Shown: positions 8,393-15,873 of the stretch, piece after piece
Layout of the letters: every line of letters starts with the position of its first letter
How positions within the stretch are numbered: the stretch's first letter is position 1
Assembly: GCF_017377575.1 (NCBI RefSeq)
Contig: NZ_JAFREM010000004.1
Span: 372,001-436,000 of the forward strand
Direction: 5' to 3'
DNA from: Candidatus Enterococcus moelleringii
GTDB lineage: Bacteria; Bacillota; Bacilli; Lactobacillales; Enterococcaceae
DNA length: 64,000 nt
Notes under the pieces: model-generated
What the model saw: the letters and a program-made list of their open reading frames with translations, nothing else
Told to the model about the DNA's origin: nothing
The model's database searches: none
Translations under genes and position numbers: made by a program

Positions 8393-10080
8393 AGCCAAAA
8401 CCCTTTCTCCAGTTCATTCAGCTTCTGATTCAGCTCTTTGGCGGTCTTTTTAACTAATTGCGGGTCTTGTTTTTGCATGACTGCTTCAAATTGCAGCAGC
8501 ATATTTTGAACATACCCCCGCATCTCGCCGGTTGTCTCCGCATACAAGCGATCCAGCCGGGCCATCAGCAGGCGATTTTCGGCTGAATCGCGAGGATGAA
8601 TCTTCAATTTCTCCAGCTTCCGCAGACTTTCTTTAATTTCGGCCTTAGTTAATTTGCCAGGTGATTCTTCGATAATCAGCTGATGGGTCTTGCCGGTTTT
8701 TTGGATCGTGACTAAGACCTCCAGCAGACCGTTGGTATCATAGGTAAAGCGACAATCCACTGGATAATCCTTCGGTGCTGGTTCAAGCGGAATCACGATT
8801 TCGCCGATTTTCAGGTTTTCCTCTACACGGGGACTTTCCCCTTGGTAGACACCGAAACGAATCTTCGGCTGCTGATCCCGAACAGTGTAAAAGGTCTCGA
8901 TCTTACTCACCGGAATCGTGGTGTTGCGCTCAATAATCGGTGAGAATACACCCCCGATCCATTCATCACCCATTTGACGAACCGATTCCACCCCTAATGT
9001 ATGGGCGCAAACATCCGTCAGCATCATCTCGGAAACCATCTTCTGATCCTTTTTCAAAGCCGTTTGAATCCCGGCACCCATGCCCACGGCTTCGTCAGGA
9101 TTAATCCCAGTATAAGGAATCTTTCGCAGCAGCTTGGCTAAGAAGCTGCGGACCACCGAGTCTTTGGTGGCACCGCCGATTAGGATCACTCGATCGATAT
9201 CCTCTACCGCCATGCGTTTGTCATTTAACACCCGACCAATCGGCATCCGCATTCTAGCCAGCAACGGTTCGCATAGTTCTTCGTATTTTTGGCGATCCAG
9301 CTGATAGTGATAGCTGGTATCCTGATAGGTAAAATCGAAACCGGTTTTGCCTTGATTGGCCAGTTCTTTTTTCAAGGTTTCGGCCTTTTGATACAACACC
9401 GAATGCACAGCTGCCGGCAGACTTTCGTTCTCCAGCTGATTTTCCGCCAAACAATCCCGCACAATCACTTGGGTGAAATCTTCCCCGCCCAAATGATTGT
9501 CCCCGGCAATAGCTTCCACCTGCATGATGCCTTCAAACATTTCCAATAAAGAAACATCGAAGGTACCGCCGCCAAGGTCTATGACTAAAATCGACAGGTC
9601 ATCTTCTTTGTGGAAGCCATAGGCCATCGCTGCTGCGGTGGGTTCGCTGATTAAATTCAGCACCTTCAAGCCGGCCAAATTCGCCGCCTCCATCGTAGCT
9701 TCCCGTTGAATATTATTAAAATAAGCCGGCACACTGATGACTACTTCCTCACAGGGCTGCTGTAAATACAGCTCTGCATCTTCCTTTAAGCTGGCGATAA
9801 TTAATGAAGAAAGTTCAATCGGTGTAAAATGCTGCTCACCTAATTGGTAAATTTTTTCCGTTCCCATAAAGCGCTTAAAAGTCGCCGCCGTTTTTTGCGG
9901 ATGGCTCACTAGCCGTTCCTTGGCGATCTCTCCCACTAAAAGCTCCCCATTGTCATCGATCCCCACAACCGATGGTGTCAAATGGTTGCCAAAGCGGCTT
10001 TTAATTAGTCCTACCTCTTGGCCGTCCCAGTAGGCCGCCAAGCTGTTTGATGTTCCCAAATCAATTCCGATTATTGCCAT
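8389..10080 (-). CDS. Hsp70-family chaperone, HscC-like
   Basis: 563 residues, shorter than DnaK (about 610). The ATPase domain is well kept: IGIDLGTSNSLAAYWDG (phosphate 1), VVISVPAYFNNIQREATMEAANLAGL, LNLISEPTAAAMAYG, LVIDLGGGTFDVSLLEMF (phosphate 2) and RVILIGGATKDSVV (adenosine site). A beta substrate domain follows (about 380-500) with a short helical lid. This is a second, specialised Hsp70 rather than the grpE-dnaK-dnaJ chaperone. RBS AAGGGGTG precedes the ATG. Translation is coupled to the J-like membrane protein by a 4-nt overlap, suggesting the chaperone works at the membrane. Confidence 0.88.
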   Translation of the reverse strand: MAIIGIDLGTSNSLAAYWDGQEVGLIKSRFGNHLTPSVVGIDDNGELLVGEIAKERLVSHPQKTAATFKRFMGTEKIYQLGEQHFTPIELSSLIIASLKEDAELYLQQPCEEVVISVPAYFNNIQREATMEAANLAGLKVLNLISEPTAAAMAYGFHKEDDLSILVIDLGGGTFDVSLLEMFEGIMQVEAIAGDNHLGGEDFTQVIVRDCLAENQLENESLPAAVHSVLYQKAETLKKELANQGKTGFDFTYQDTSYHYQLDRQKYEELCEPLLARMRMPIGRVLNDKRMAVEDIDRVILIGGATKDSVVRSFLAKLLRKIPYTGINPDEAVGMGAGIQTALKKDQKMVSEMMLTDVCAHTLGVESVRQMGDEWIGGVFSPIIERNTTIPVSKIETFYTVRDQQPKIRFGVYQGESPRVEENLKIGEIVIPLEPAPKDYPVDCRFTYDTNGLLEVLVTIQKTGKTHQLIIEESPGKLTKAEIKESLRKLEKLKIHPRDSAENRLLMARLDRLYAETTGEMRGYVQNMLLQFEAVMQKQDPQLVKKTAKELNQKLNELEKGFWL

Positions 10081-10121
10081 TACTCACACCCCTTTTTTAA
10101 AAGTGTAGCATAAGTGGCGCT

Positions 10122-10158
10122 ACAAAAAAGACCCTATCAGCATTTTTTTCTGATAGGG
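10122..10158 (-). terminator. Intrinsic terminator after the methyltransferase gene
   Basis: CCCTATCAG / CTGATAGGG stem with a 9-nt loop followed on the minus strand by TCTTTTTT. Confidence 0.85.
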
Positions 10159-10167
10159 CCCGGAATC

Positions 10168-10902
10168 TTATTTTGAATTGGTTGCTGAAACAATCAGCAT
10201 CATAGGTCGTCTAAATTCATCTTTCATGCCAAGGACATCCAGCATATTTTCCGGCGGTGTCGGTTCAACGATCCGGTCAATGGTGAAACCGTTGGTCAAA
10301 AGGCCATCTAGATAAGTCGTCAAGGTCTTATGATACTTGGTGACCTCGCTGCCTAAGAAATGAGCCGAACGCTTGCCTTCGTAGAAATAATTATCTACTG
10401 GAAAATGGTCAATCTCGCCCTTTTCATTATAGTACCAGTCTTGGGTACCATAGGCGGTAAAGACGGGATGCTCCACTGAAAAGATAAATTGTCCGCCTGC
10501 TTTTAAATAGCGGTGAACATTTTTTGCCACTACCTCAAATGAGGGGATGTAATGCAACGCTAAAGAACTGATGACTACATCAAATTGGTCTGCGTCAAAG
10601 TCGGCTTCCTCGATCCCTGCCTGCAAGTAAGTCACATTGTCATAAGGGGTTTGCTGTCTGGCTACCTCCAGCATTTTCTCAGAGATATCCACTCCTGTAA
10701 CGGCTTTAGCCCCATGCTCTGCAGCATAAATACAGTGCCAGCCATAGCCGCAGCCTAGATCCAGGACGGTTTTGTCTTTAAAATCCGGCAGCAGTTCCTT
10801 TAAGGTCTGCCATTCACCGGCGCCGTCTAAGCCTTTTTTACTGCGTTCCATTTGGCTGTAGCTTTCAAAAAATTCTTCGTTGTCATAAATGTTGTTGGTC
10901 AT
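10168..10902 (-). CDS. Class I SAM-dependent methyltransferase, possibly under leader-peptide control
   Basis: 244 residues. Motif I VLDLGCGYGWHCIYAAEHGA, acidic strand-2 end TGVDIS, motif III region DQFDVVISSLALHYI, then FSVEHPVFTAYGTQDWYYNEKGE, mark a UbiE/Methyltransf_11-like small-molecule enzyme. The substrate is not evident. The start MTNNIYDNE at 10902 is chosen because GGAGG lies 8 nt before it; the ATG at 10917 would contain that site. The ribosome site is buried in an 11-bp hairpin whose other arm lies inside a 15-codon upstream frame. This suggests induced translation as for erm genes, though the protein is not an Erm rRNA methylase. Confidence 0.85.
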   Translation of the reverse strand: MTNNIYDNEEFFESYSQMERSKKGLDGAGEWQTLKELLPDFKDKTVLDLGCGYGWHCIYAAEHGAKAVTGVDISEKMLEVARQQTPYDNVTYLQAGIEEADFDADQFDVVISSLALHYIPSFEVVAKNVHRYLKAGGQFIFSVEHPVFTAYGTQDWYYNEKGEIDHFPVDNYFYEGKRSAHFLGSEVTKYHKTLTTYLDGLLTNGFTIDRIVEPTPPENMLDVLGMKDEFRRPMMLIVSATNSK

Positions 10903-10911
10903 TTTATTTTC

Positions 10912-10951
10912 CTCCATGTAATTAAAATTAGTTTTTGGCTATTACATGGAG
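10912..10951 (-). promoter_or_regulatory. RBS-sequestering hairpin upstream of the methyltransferase
   Basis: CTCCATGTAAT (10912-10922) and ATTACATGGAG (10941-10951) are perfect 11-bp complements with an 18-nt loop. One arm covers the GGAG of the ribosome site; the other lies inside the leader reading frame at 10928-10975. A ribosome stalled in the leader would free the site. The structure is seen; the mechanism is inferred. Confidence 0.6.
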
Positions 10952-10975
10952 TACATCTCTTTTGTGGGCAATCAT
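10928..10975 (-). CDS. Putative 15-residue leader peptide of the methyltransferase
   Basis: The ATG at 10975 opens MIAHKRDVLHVIAKN followed by TAA. AGAGGAGCGAGGAAC just upstream gives a good ribosome site. The stop is 25 nt before the methyltransferase start, and the frame runs through one arm of the RBS-masking hairpin. That layout matches translational attenuators of inducible resistance genes. It is too short to judge by coding signal. Confidence 0.5.
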   Translation of the reverse strand: MIAHKRDVLHVIAKN

Positions 10976-11050
10976 GTTCCTCGCTCCTCTCCCGCATGCA
11001 AAAGGCATGGATTTATACAGACAGTTTACCACAATTTACCGCTGTTGGGG

Positions 11051-11548
11051 CTAAGCCAGGTGCTGAATAATTTCTTGGGCGATTTCTTTGGGACATCTAT
11101 GGGTGGTGTCCACGGTAATTTTAGCTAATTGTTCGTAGTATCTTTCTCTAGAGTAGAATAAATGCTTGATTTCGCTATCGTCTTTATTAGAAGCATTGGG
11201 CCGAATATTTTCTTCGTCGTTTCTGATACGGTCAATTAAAATTTCCGGATCAGCTTTTAAGTAAATCACTTTTTTATCAGCTAAAACCTGCTGATTTTCT
11301 TCCTGCATGATTACGCCACCGCCCGTTGCGATGACGGATTTTTGGGTGATGGCTTCTTTTAACAATTCGGTTTCGTGCTGGCGGAAAGAAGCTTCGCCAT
11401 GTTTTTCGAAGTATTGACTGATAGAGCCGATGCGTTCGACTAAAACATCGTCCATATCTACCCGTTGACAGTTTAATAGGTTTGCGACCTCGCGACTGAT
11501 TGTGGTTTTTCCAGCTCCCATAAAGCCGATTAAAATAATAGATTCCAT
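11051..11548 (-). CDS. aroK: Shikimate kinase
   Basis: 165 residues, typical size. It phosphorylates shikimate with ATP in the chorismate pathway. The Walker A motif is LIGFMGAGKTTISREVA, VDMDDVLVERIG holds the shikimate-binding Asp region, and VIATGGGVIMQEENQQVL is the GGG shikimate-binding loop. The lid region is NIRPNAS. It is the last gene of the aro unit, 29 bp after the end of the aroB coding region. Many Firmicute aro operons place aroC, tyrA and aroA between aroB and aroK; they are absent here. Confidence 0.92.
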   Translation of the reverse strand: MESIILIGFMGAGKTTISREVANLLNCQRVDMDDVLVERIGSISQYFEKHGEASFRQHETELLKEAITQKSVIATGGGVIMQEENQQVLADKKVIYLKADPEILIDRIRNDEENIRPNASNKDDSEIKHLFYSRERYYEQLAKITVDTTHRCPKEIAQEIIQHLA

Positions 11549-11577
11549 TGTGTTTTGCTCCTTTTCGATTTTGTTTT

Positions 11578-12638
11578 TTATGCTAATAAATAGTCTTTTA
11601 ATTCAACTAGCGGAACGGTAAGGATTTTACTCTTACCGATATCCTCCACTAGTACGATGTGAATCTGGTCACCCCGCACTTTTTTATCGTGTAAAATTGC
11701 TTGATAAATTCTCGCCGGGTCCCAAGGTATATAGGCAGAAGGCAGCTGAAATTTTTCCACCATTTGAATAATTTCATCGGTTAGCTGACTTCTGCATAAA
11801 CCTTTTTTTCCGCACCGCGGGTCATTTGCACCATCCCTAGAGAGACAGCTTCGCCATGACTAATCATTTCGTAATTGGAGCTGGCTTCTAAGCCGTGGCC
11901 AATGGTATGACCGAAGTTTAAGAGCAAGCGCTCATTTTGGTCGAACTCATCTTTTTCCACTAATACTTTCTTCACTTGCAAAGCCTTCTGAATGATACTT
12001 TCGCTATTAGCCATGATGTCTTCCAGCTTGGTCATCTGCCGCAGCTGCTTCCATAAGTTGTCATCTTGAATCAAGGCGCATTTGATGACTTCTGCCATGC
12101 CTTCAGACAGGCGTTGGTCTGGCAAAGTTTTTAAGGTATTCGGATCAATCAAGACCCCATCTGGTTGAGCGAAGGTGCCGATTAAATTCTTAGCCTTCTC
12201 ACAATTGACGCCGGTTTTTCCGCCGATGCTGGAATCCACTTGCGCCAATAAAGAAGTCGGTACTTGAATGAAGGACAAGCCTCGCATGTAAGTCGAAGCC
12301 ACAAATCCGGTTAAATCTCCGATGACCCCGCCGCCTAAACCGATTAAGGAATCGCTGCGGCTGAAATCATGCTCCGTTAGAAAATCGTAAATCTCGTTAG
12401 CTGTTGCCAGCGATTTGCTTTTTTCACCGGCGTCCACTACGTAGGAATGAACCTCGAAGCCTTGAATGCCTAGGTACTGAGTCACGGTTTCGCCGTAAAT
12501 GGGAAACACATTGGAGTCACTGATTAAGGCAATTTTTCGTTGGGACCAAAGTTCACCTGTCCAGCTGCCGATCTTTTTCAAGGCATCTTTTTGGACAAGA
12601 ATTTCGTAGCTTTTACTAGCTAAGTCGATATTTAACAT
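11578..12638 (-). pseudogene. aroB: 3-dehydroquinate synthase, split by a frame change
   Basis: AroB converts DAHP to 3-dehydroquinate. The first frame from ATG 12638 gives an AroB with the NAD and metal regions (SLIGLGGGVIGDLTGFVASTYMRG, QVPTSLLAQVDSSIGGKTGVN, LLNFGHTIGHGLEA) but runs into a stop at 11781 after 285 residues. The missing tail (GLCRSQLTDEIIQ then MVEKFQLPSAYIPWD) continues in the -1 frame to 11578. Joined, the protein is 353 residues, the usual length. The frames meet at A AAA AAG (11802-11808). It may be an indel, a sequencing error in a run of seven A, or a slippage site. RBS AAAGGAGG. Confidence 0.85.
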
Positions 12639-13672
12639 ACGATTTCCTCCTTTGTTTGTTCAGTAATTTGCTTCATTGCTTTAGTTAAAATGGTTACTTC
12701 CCGCATCATCTGCAGGTAATTCTTTTCATTTAAGGATTGATCCCCATCGGACCAAGCGTTGACTGGATCCGGGTGAATCTCCACAATCATGCCGTCGGCG
12801 CCGCTGGCAACTCCAGCCCGAGCCATCGGCGAAACCAAATCCCAGATTCCTGTACCGTGGCTTGGATCCACGATGACTGGGAAATGGCTCAGCTTTTTCA
12901 TTAATGGTACGGCACTTAAATCTAAGGTATTGCGGGTCGCTCGTTCGTAGGTGCGAATGCCCCGTTCAATGAACAAAATATTGAAATTCTGCTGAACCGC
13001 AATGTATTCAGCCGCGTTCAACCACTCTTCAATCGTACCGGAGATGCCGCGTTTTAAACCAATTGGCTTGCCGGTTTTGCCGACTGCTTCCAATAAACGG
13101 AAGTTTTGCATGTTGCGGGCACCGATTTGAATTACGTCAGCGTACTTGGCAACTACCTCAATATGGGCTTCATCCATCACTTCGGTAATCACCTTCAAGC
13201 CGTGAGCATCGGCAGCTTTGCGCATCATCTTCAAGCCCTCTTCACCTAGTCCTTGGAAGGCGTAAGGCGAAGTCCGTGGTTTGTAGGCTCCGCCCCGGAG
13301 AATTTGTGCCCCGCCGGCCTTAGCCATGCGAGCGGCCTCCATGATCTGTTCCTCCCCTTCGACTGAGCAAGGACCGGCCATGGTTACGAAGCTGCCGTCA
13401 CCAATTTTGACGCCATCGACATCCACCACCGTGTTTTGCGGGTGGAATTCCCGAGAGGTTAGCTTGTAACTGTTGGTGATCGGCACTACCCGATCCACCA
13501 TTGGGTAACTCTTGAAAGAAATCGTTTGAAGGATTTCCGGATCGCCTAACAGTCCTAAAACAATGCGGTCCTTGCCGTGGTTCACTTGAACACCTAAGCC
13601 TTTTTCTTTTATTTTATTGATAATCGGTGACAGTTGATTTTCTGTGACCTCTTGCTTCATAATTAAAATCAT
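12632..13672 (-). CDS. aroF: 3-deoxy-7-phosphoheptulonate (DAHP) synthase, type I-beta
   Basis: 346 residues. It condenses PEP and erythrose-4-phosphate, the first step of the shikimate pathway. An N-terminal ferredoxin-like regulatory domain (about 1-70) precedes the barrel, as in Thermotoga-type enzymes where Tyr/Phe feedback acts. Catalytic barrel motifs are TMAGPCSVEGEEQIMEAA, ILRGGAYKPRTSPYAFQGLG, IQIGARNMQNF, GLKRGISGTIEEW and FPVIVDPSHGTGIWDLV. RBS AGGAG lies 9 nt before the ATG. It overlaps aroB by 7 nt and starts 12 bp after aroE. Confidence 0.93.
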   Translation of the reverse strand: MILIMKQEVTENQLSPIINKIKEKGLGVQVNHGKDRIVLGLLGDPEILQTISFKSYPMVDRVVPITNSYKLTSREFHPQNTVVDVDGVKIGDGSFVTMAGPCSVEGEEQIMEAARMAKAGGAQILRGGAYKPRTSPYAFQGLGEEGLKMMRKAADAHGLKVITEVMDEAHIEVVAKYADVIQIGARNMQNFRLLEAVGKTGKPIGLKRGISGTIEEWLNAAEYIAVQQNFNILFIERGIRTYERATRNTLDLSAVPLMKKLSHFPVIVDPSHGTGIWDLVSPMARAGVASGADGMIVEIHPDPVNAWSDGDQSLNEKNYLQMMREVTILTKAMKQITEQTKEEIVC

Positions 13673-13684
13673 TGATCCACTCTC

Positions 13685-14563
13685 CTATTTTTGAATTTCA
13701 GCTGCCAGCAAGGGTCGGGTGACCGCTAGCGGCATCTCTTGACCGGTCCATAATTTAAAGGCAGCAGCTCCTTGATGCAGCAGCATTCCTAATCCATTAA
13801 TTGCAACGGCGCCTTTGGCTTCAGCCGCTTTAAGCAGGGCTGTTTTGGCCGGATGATAAATCACATCAAAAACTGGCAAATCACTTCTAAGCAGATCAGC
13901 ACTTGGAATCGGCATTTTGTCTGGCTCTGGGTCCATCCCAACATTGGTTCCGTTAATCAGCAGATCACTCTCAGCTAACGAACGACTCAATTGTTCTTCG
14001 TCTGCTAAATCGTACAGGTTTAAGTGGCAATTGGTTTCTTGTTCAATCAGTTTTAATTTTGGTTCAATCGTTTGATAGAAGGAATCTTGAATATTGAAGA
14101 CATCAATTGCCTTCGCGCCATCCAGGGCGGCCTGAGTAATAATCGCTGTCGCCGCACCACCAGCGCCTAAGATTGTTACCTTCTGGTCAACCACTGTCAG
14201 GTCGTGTTCCTTTAAGCTTTCCAAGCAGCCGATGCCGTCGGTTGTGTGTCCGACAAGCTTGCCGTCTTGATTGACAATCGTGTTGATTGCGCCAATCAGA
14301 CGAGCGGCTTGACTTAATTCATCCATATATTCCACAGCTGCCATCTTATGGGGCATTGAAAGATTCACCCCTAGCATTTCCAAATCACGAATCGCTTGGA
14401 TCGATCGGCCTAACGTCTTAGGCTGCACGTCAAAGCTTAAATAGACGGCGTCGATTCCTAACTCGCGAAACGACGTCGTATGCATCGTTGGCGAAAAGCT
14501 GTGTCTAGCTGGCAGGGCATATAAGCCAGCCAATCTTGTTTTTCCCGAAATTGCTTTTTCCAT
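13685..14563 (-). CDS. aroE: Shikimate dehydrogenase
   Basis: 292 residues. NADPH-dependent reduction of 3-dehydroshikimate. The substrate domain shows LYALPARHSFSPTMHTTSF and NLSMPHKMAAVEYMDEL (catalytic Lys), then INTIVNQDGKLVGHTTDGIG. The nucleotide loop is ILGAGGAATAIITQAA, and the end shows GLGMLLHQGAAAFKLWTG. RBS TAGGAGG. It is the first structural gene of the unit, directly behind the leader peptide and attenuator at 14612-14911. Confidence 0.93.
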   Translation of the reverse strand: MEKAISGKTRLAGLYALPARHSFSPTMHTTSFRELGIDAVYLSFDVQPKTLGRSIQAIRDLEMLGVNLSMPHKMAAVEYMDELSQAARLIGAINTIVNQDGKLVGHTTDGIGCLESLKEHDLTVVDQKVTILGAGGAATAIITQAALDGAKAIDVFNIQDSFYQTIEPKLKLIEQETNCHLNLYDLADEEQLSRSLAESDLLINGTNVGMDPEPDKMPIPSADLLRSDLPVFDVIYHPAKTALLKAAEAKGAVAINGLGMLLHQGAAAFKLWTGQEMPLAVTRPLLAAEIQK

Positions 14564-14611
14564 ACCTTACCTCCTAGGTTTTTTATAAATCAGATCTTAA
14601 AAATCAGTACC

Positions 14612-14653
14612 AAAAAAAGACTCATTGTAGATGAAAAATCTACAATGAGTCTT
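14612..14653 (-). terminator. Perfect 16-bp intrinsic terminator just before aroE (attenuator)
   Basis: AAGACTCATTGTAGAT (14617-14632) and ATCTACAATGAGTCTT (14638-14653) pair perfectly around 5 nt, followed on the minus strand by seven T. It lies between promoter and aroE, so it must be controlled. GTAGATGAA of the upstream hairpin can pair with TTCATCTAC in the loop and 3' arm here, giving an exclusive alternative fold. Confidence 0.85.
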
Positions 14654-14673
14654 CTGCTCCCGAAAGCTGGGTA

Positions 14674-14710
14674 AAGAAAAAGCCACTATAGATAAATTCA
14701 TCTACGTGGC
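14674..14710 (-). terminator. Second terminator-like hairpin in the aro leader
   Basis: On the minus strand GCCAC-TAGAT pairs with ATCTA-GTGGC through a small internal loop, followed by TTTTTCTTT. It sits between the leader peptide and the main terminator, and its 5' arm can also pair with the main terminator. Confidence 0.6.
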
Positions 14711-14758
14711 GAAAGTCATCTCAAACTCCTCTAGCCATCATAGATACAAACTGGTTGT

Positions 14759-14789
14759 AGTTTGCATCCATGAGTGCATGAACACAAAC
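14759..14789 (-). promoter_or_regulatory. Hairpin directly after the aro leader peptide stop codon
   Basis: On the minus strand GTTTGTGTTCATG and CATGGATGCAAAC form a 13-bp RNA stem, counting three G-U pairs, with a 4-nt loop. It begins immediately after the TAG, where pause or antiterminator arms lie in leader-peptide attenuators. Confidence 0.55.
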
Positions 14790-14846
14790 CTATCTAAAAT
14801 AGCTAAAGTAATAAGTATTCAGTTGTGTATTAATATTTTTAATCAT
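14790..14846 (-). CDS. Tyr/Phe-rich leader peptide of the aro operon
   Basis: Eighteen codons, MIKNINTQLNTYYFSYFR, ending TAG. Five of the last seven residues are Tyr or Phe. TTTGGAG lies 8 nt before the ATG. The frame sits 30 nt after the -10 of a strong promoter and ahead of two hairpins and aroE. A run of control codons for the pathway's end products is the hallmark of ribosome-mediated attenuation. The codons, ribosome site and promoter are seen; the mechanism is inferred from enteric pheA/trp-type leaders. Confidence 0.8.
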   Translation of the reverse strand: MIKNINTQLNTYYFSYFR

Positions 14847-14882
14847 ATCAATCGCTCCAAACTGTTTTTTAAGATTGGGTTA

Positions 14883-14911
14883 ATTCTAGATGTGTTTTTT
14901 CTAATTGTCAA
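14883..14911 (-). promoter_or_regulatory. Promoter of the aro operon
   Basis: Minus-strand TTGACA (14906-14911), a 17-nt spacer and TAGAAT (14883-14888), close to the sigma-A consensus. The start of transcription is expected near 14876, 30 nt before the leader ATG. Confidence 0.85.
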
Positions 14912-15090
14912 GCACTTTAAATAAAAAAACTTATCTTGCAGCCGAAATAAACCGTTTACATCTAGAAATAATCACTTGTAATGCTTGCTGCTAAAGGATT
15001 TTCACACCTTCTAATATTCACCAAAACAATTATAAAAAAACCTTTGATTAGCGAAAGAAATAGCAAAAAATATGGAAAATTGTTCGTTAA

Positions 15091-15100
15091 TTGCTATAAT
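15091..15100 (+). promoter_or_regulatory. Promoter of the GNAT gene
   Basis: Extended -10 element TGCTATAAT (TATAAT 15095-15100), about 48 bp before the ATG. The -35 (TGGAAA) is weak. Confidence 0.6.
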
Positions 15101-15147
15101 GGTTAAGAGTCTTTTTTCTAAAAAGTACACGAAGGAGTTTTACCCTA

Positions 15148-15582
15148 ATGGATTTCCAAATCAAAGCAACCCCGGAATTATCTGCCGAAGAATTATTGGC
15201 AATTTTTATTGAACGTGTCGCCGTATTTGTCGTGGAGCAGGAATGCCCCTATCAAGAAGCCGACCAAGACGACCAAAAAGCCCTGCATGTTTGTCTAGCA
15301 GACGAACAAGGCTTGAAGGCCTACGCCCGTATTATTGATCGTGAGGATGATGTCACCTTTGGCCGGGTCCTGGTGGTGAAGTCAGCTCGGAAGCAGCAGC
15401 TGGGACAAAAGCTGGTTCAGCGAACGCTCCAAGAGATCCAGCAGCGTTTTCCTGATAAGTCCGTCACGATTTCCGCCCAGGCTTACTTGCGGAAGTTTTA
15501 TGAAGGCTTTGGGTTTGAAGTGGTCTCAGACATTTATTTAGAGGACAATATCCCCCATGTGGATATGCGTTTAAGCAACTAA
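15148..15582 (+). CDS. GNAT acetyltransferase, ElaA family
   Basis: 144 residues, the usual ElaA size. FIERVAVFVVEQECPYQEADQDDQKALHV is the ElaA signature region; FGRVLVVKSARKQQLGQKLVQR holds the acetyl-CoA pyrophosphate loop (RxxxLG); KFYEGFGFEVVSDIYLEDNIPHVDM is the C-terminal GNAT beta-bulge region. Its acceptor substrate is unknown. RBS GAAGGAG lies 11 nt before the ATG. It is a single gene with its own promoter and terminator. Confidence 0.88.
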   Translation: MDFQIKATPELSAEELLAIFIERVAVFVVEQECPYQEADQDDQKALHVCLADEQGLKAYARIIDREDDVTFGRVLVVKSARKQQLGQKLVQRTLQEIQQRFPDKSVTISAQAYLRKFYEGFGFEVVSDIYLEDNIPHVDMRLSN

Positions 15583-15588
15583 CGAATA

Positions 15589-15626
15589 CCGGAAAGCAGG
15601 TAATTTTCTGCTTTCCGGTATTTTTC
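15589..15626 (+). terminator. Intrinsic terminator after the GNAT gene
   Basis: CCGGAAAGCAG / CTGCTTTCCGG perfect 11-bp stem, 8-nt loop, then TATTTTTCT. Confidence 0.9.
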
Positions 15627-15873
15627 TCATTATAGATAATACCTTTTTTCAGCAGCTTATAAGTTTTTTATTCAGCTGAAAGCACAATTTTTTGCTGAAT
15701 GACGAGTGTTACAGAATTATTTTTACGCTCTTTCTTAGATTTATTCCGTTTATTTTAACCCCAATTCTAAAAATACAGCGAGTTTTAGCGGCGAAATCGT
15801 TTTATCTTTTTGGCTGATTTTCTGCAAGGTCTATAATTATTTATGTACTTAATAAAAACAGGAGGATTTTTTT

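Noticed and set aside
14612-14911. T-box leader upstream of aroE
   Set aside because: No AGGGTGGNACCGCG-type core and no specifier domain; the Tyr/Phe-rich leader frame explains the control better.
14949-14962. CcpA cre site upstream of the aro promoter
   Set aside because: TGTAAACGGTTTAT departs from consensus at two conserved end positions and aro control by CcpA is not expected.
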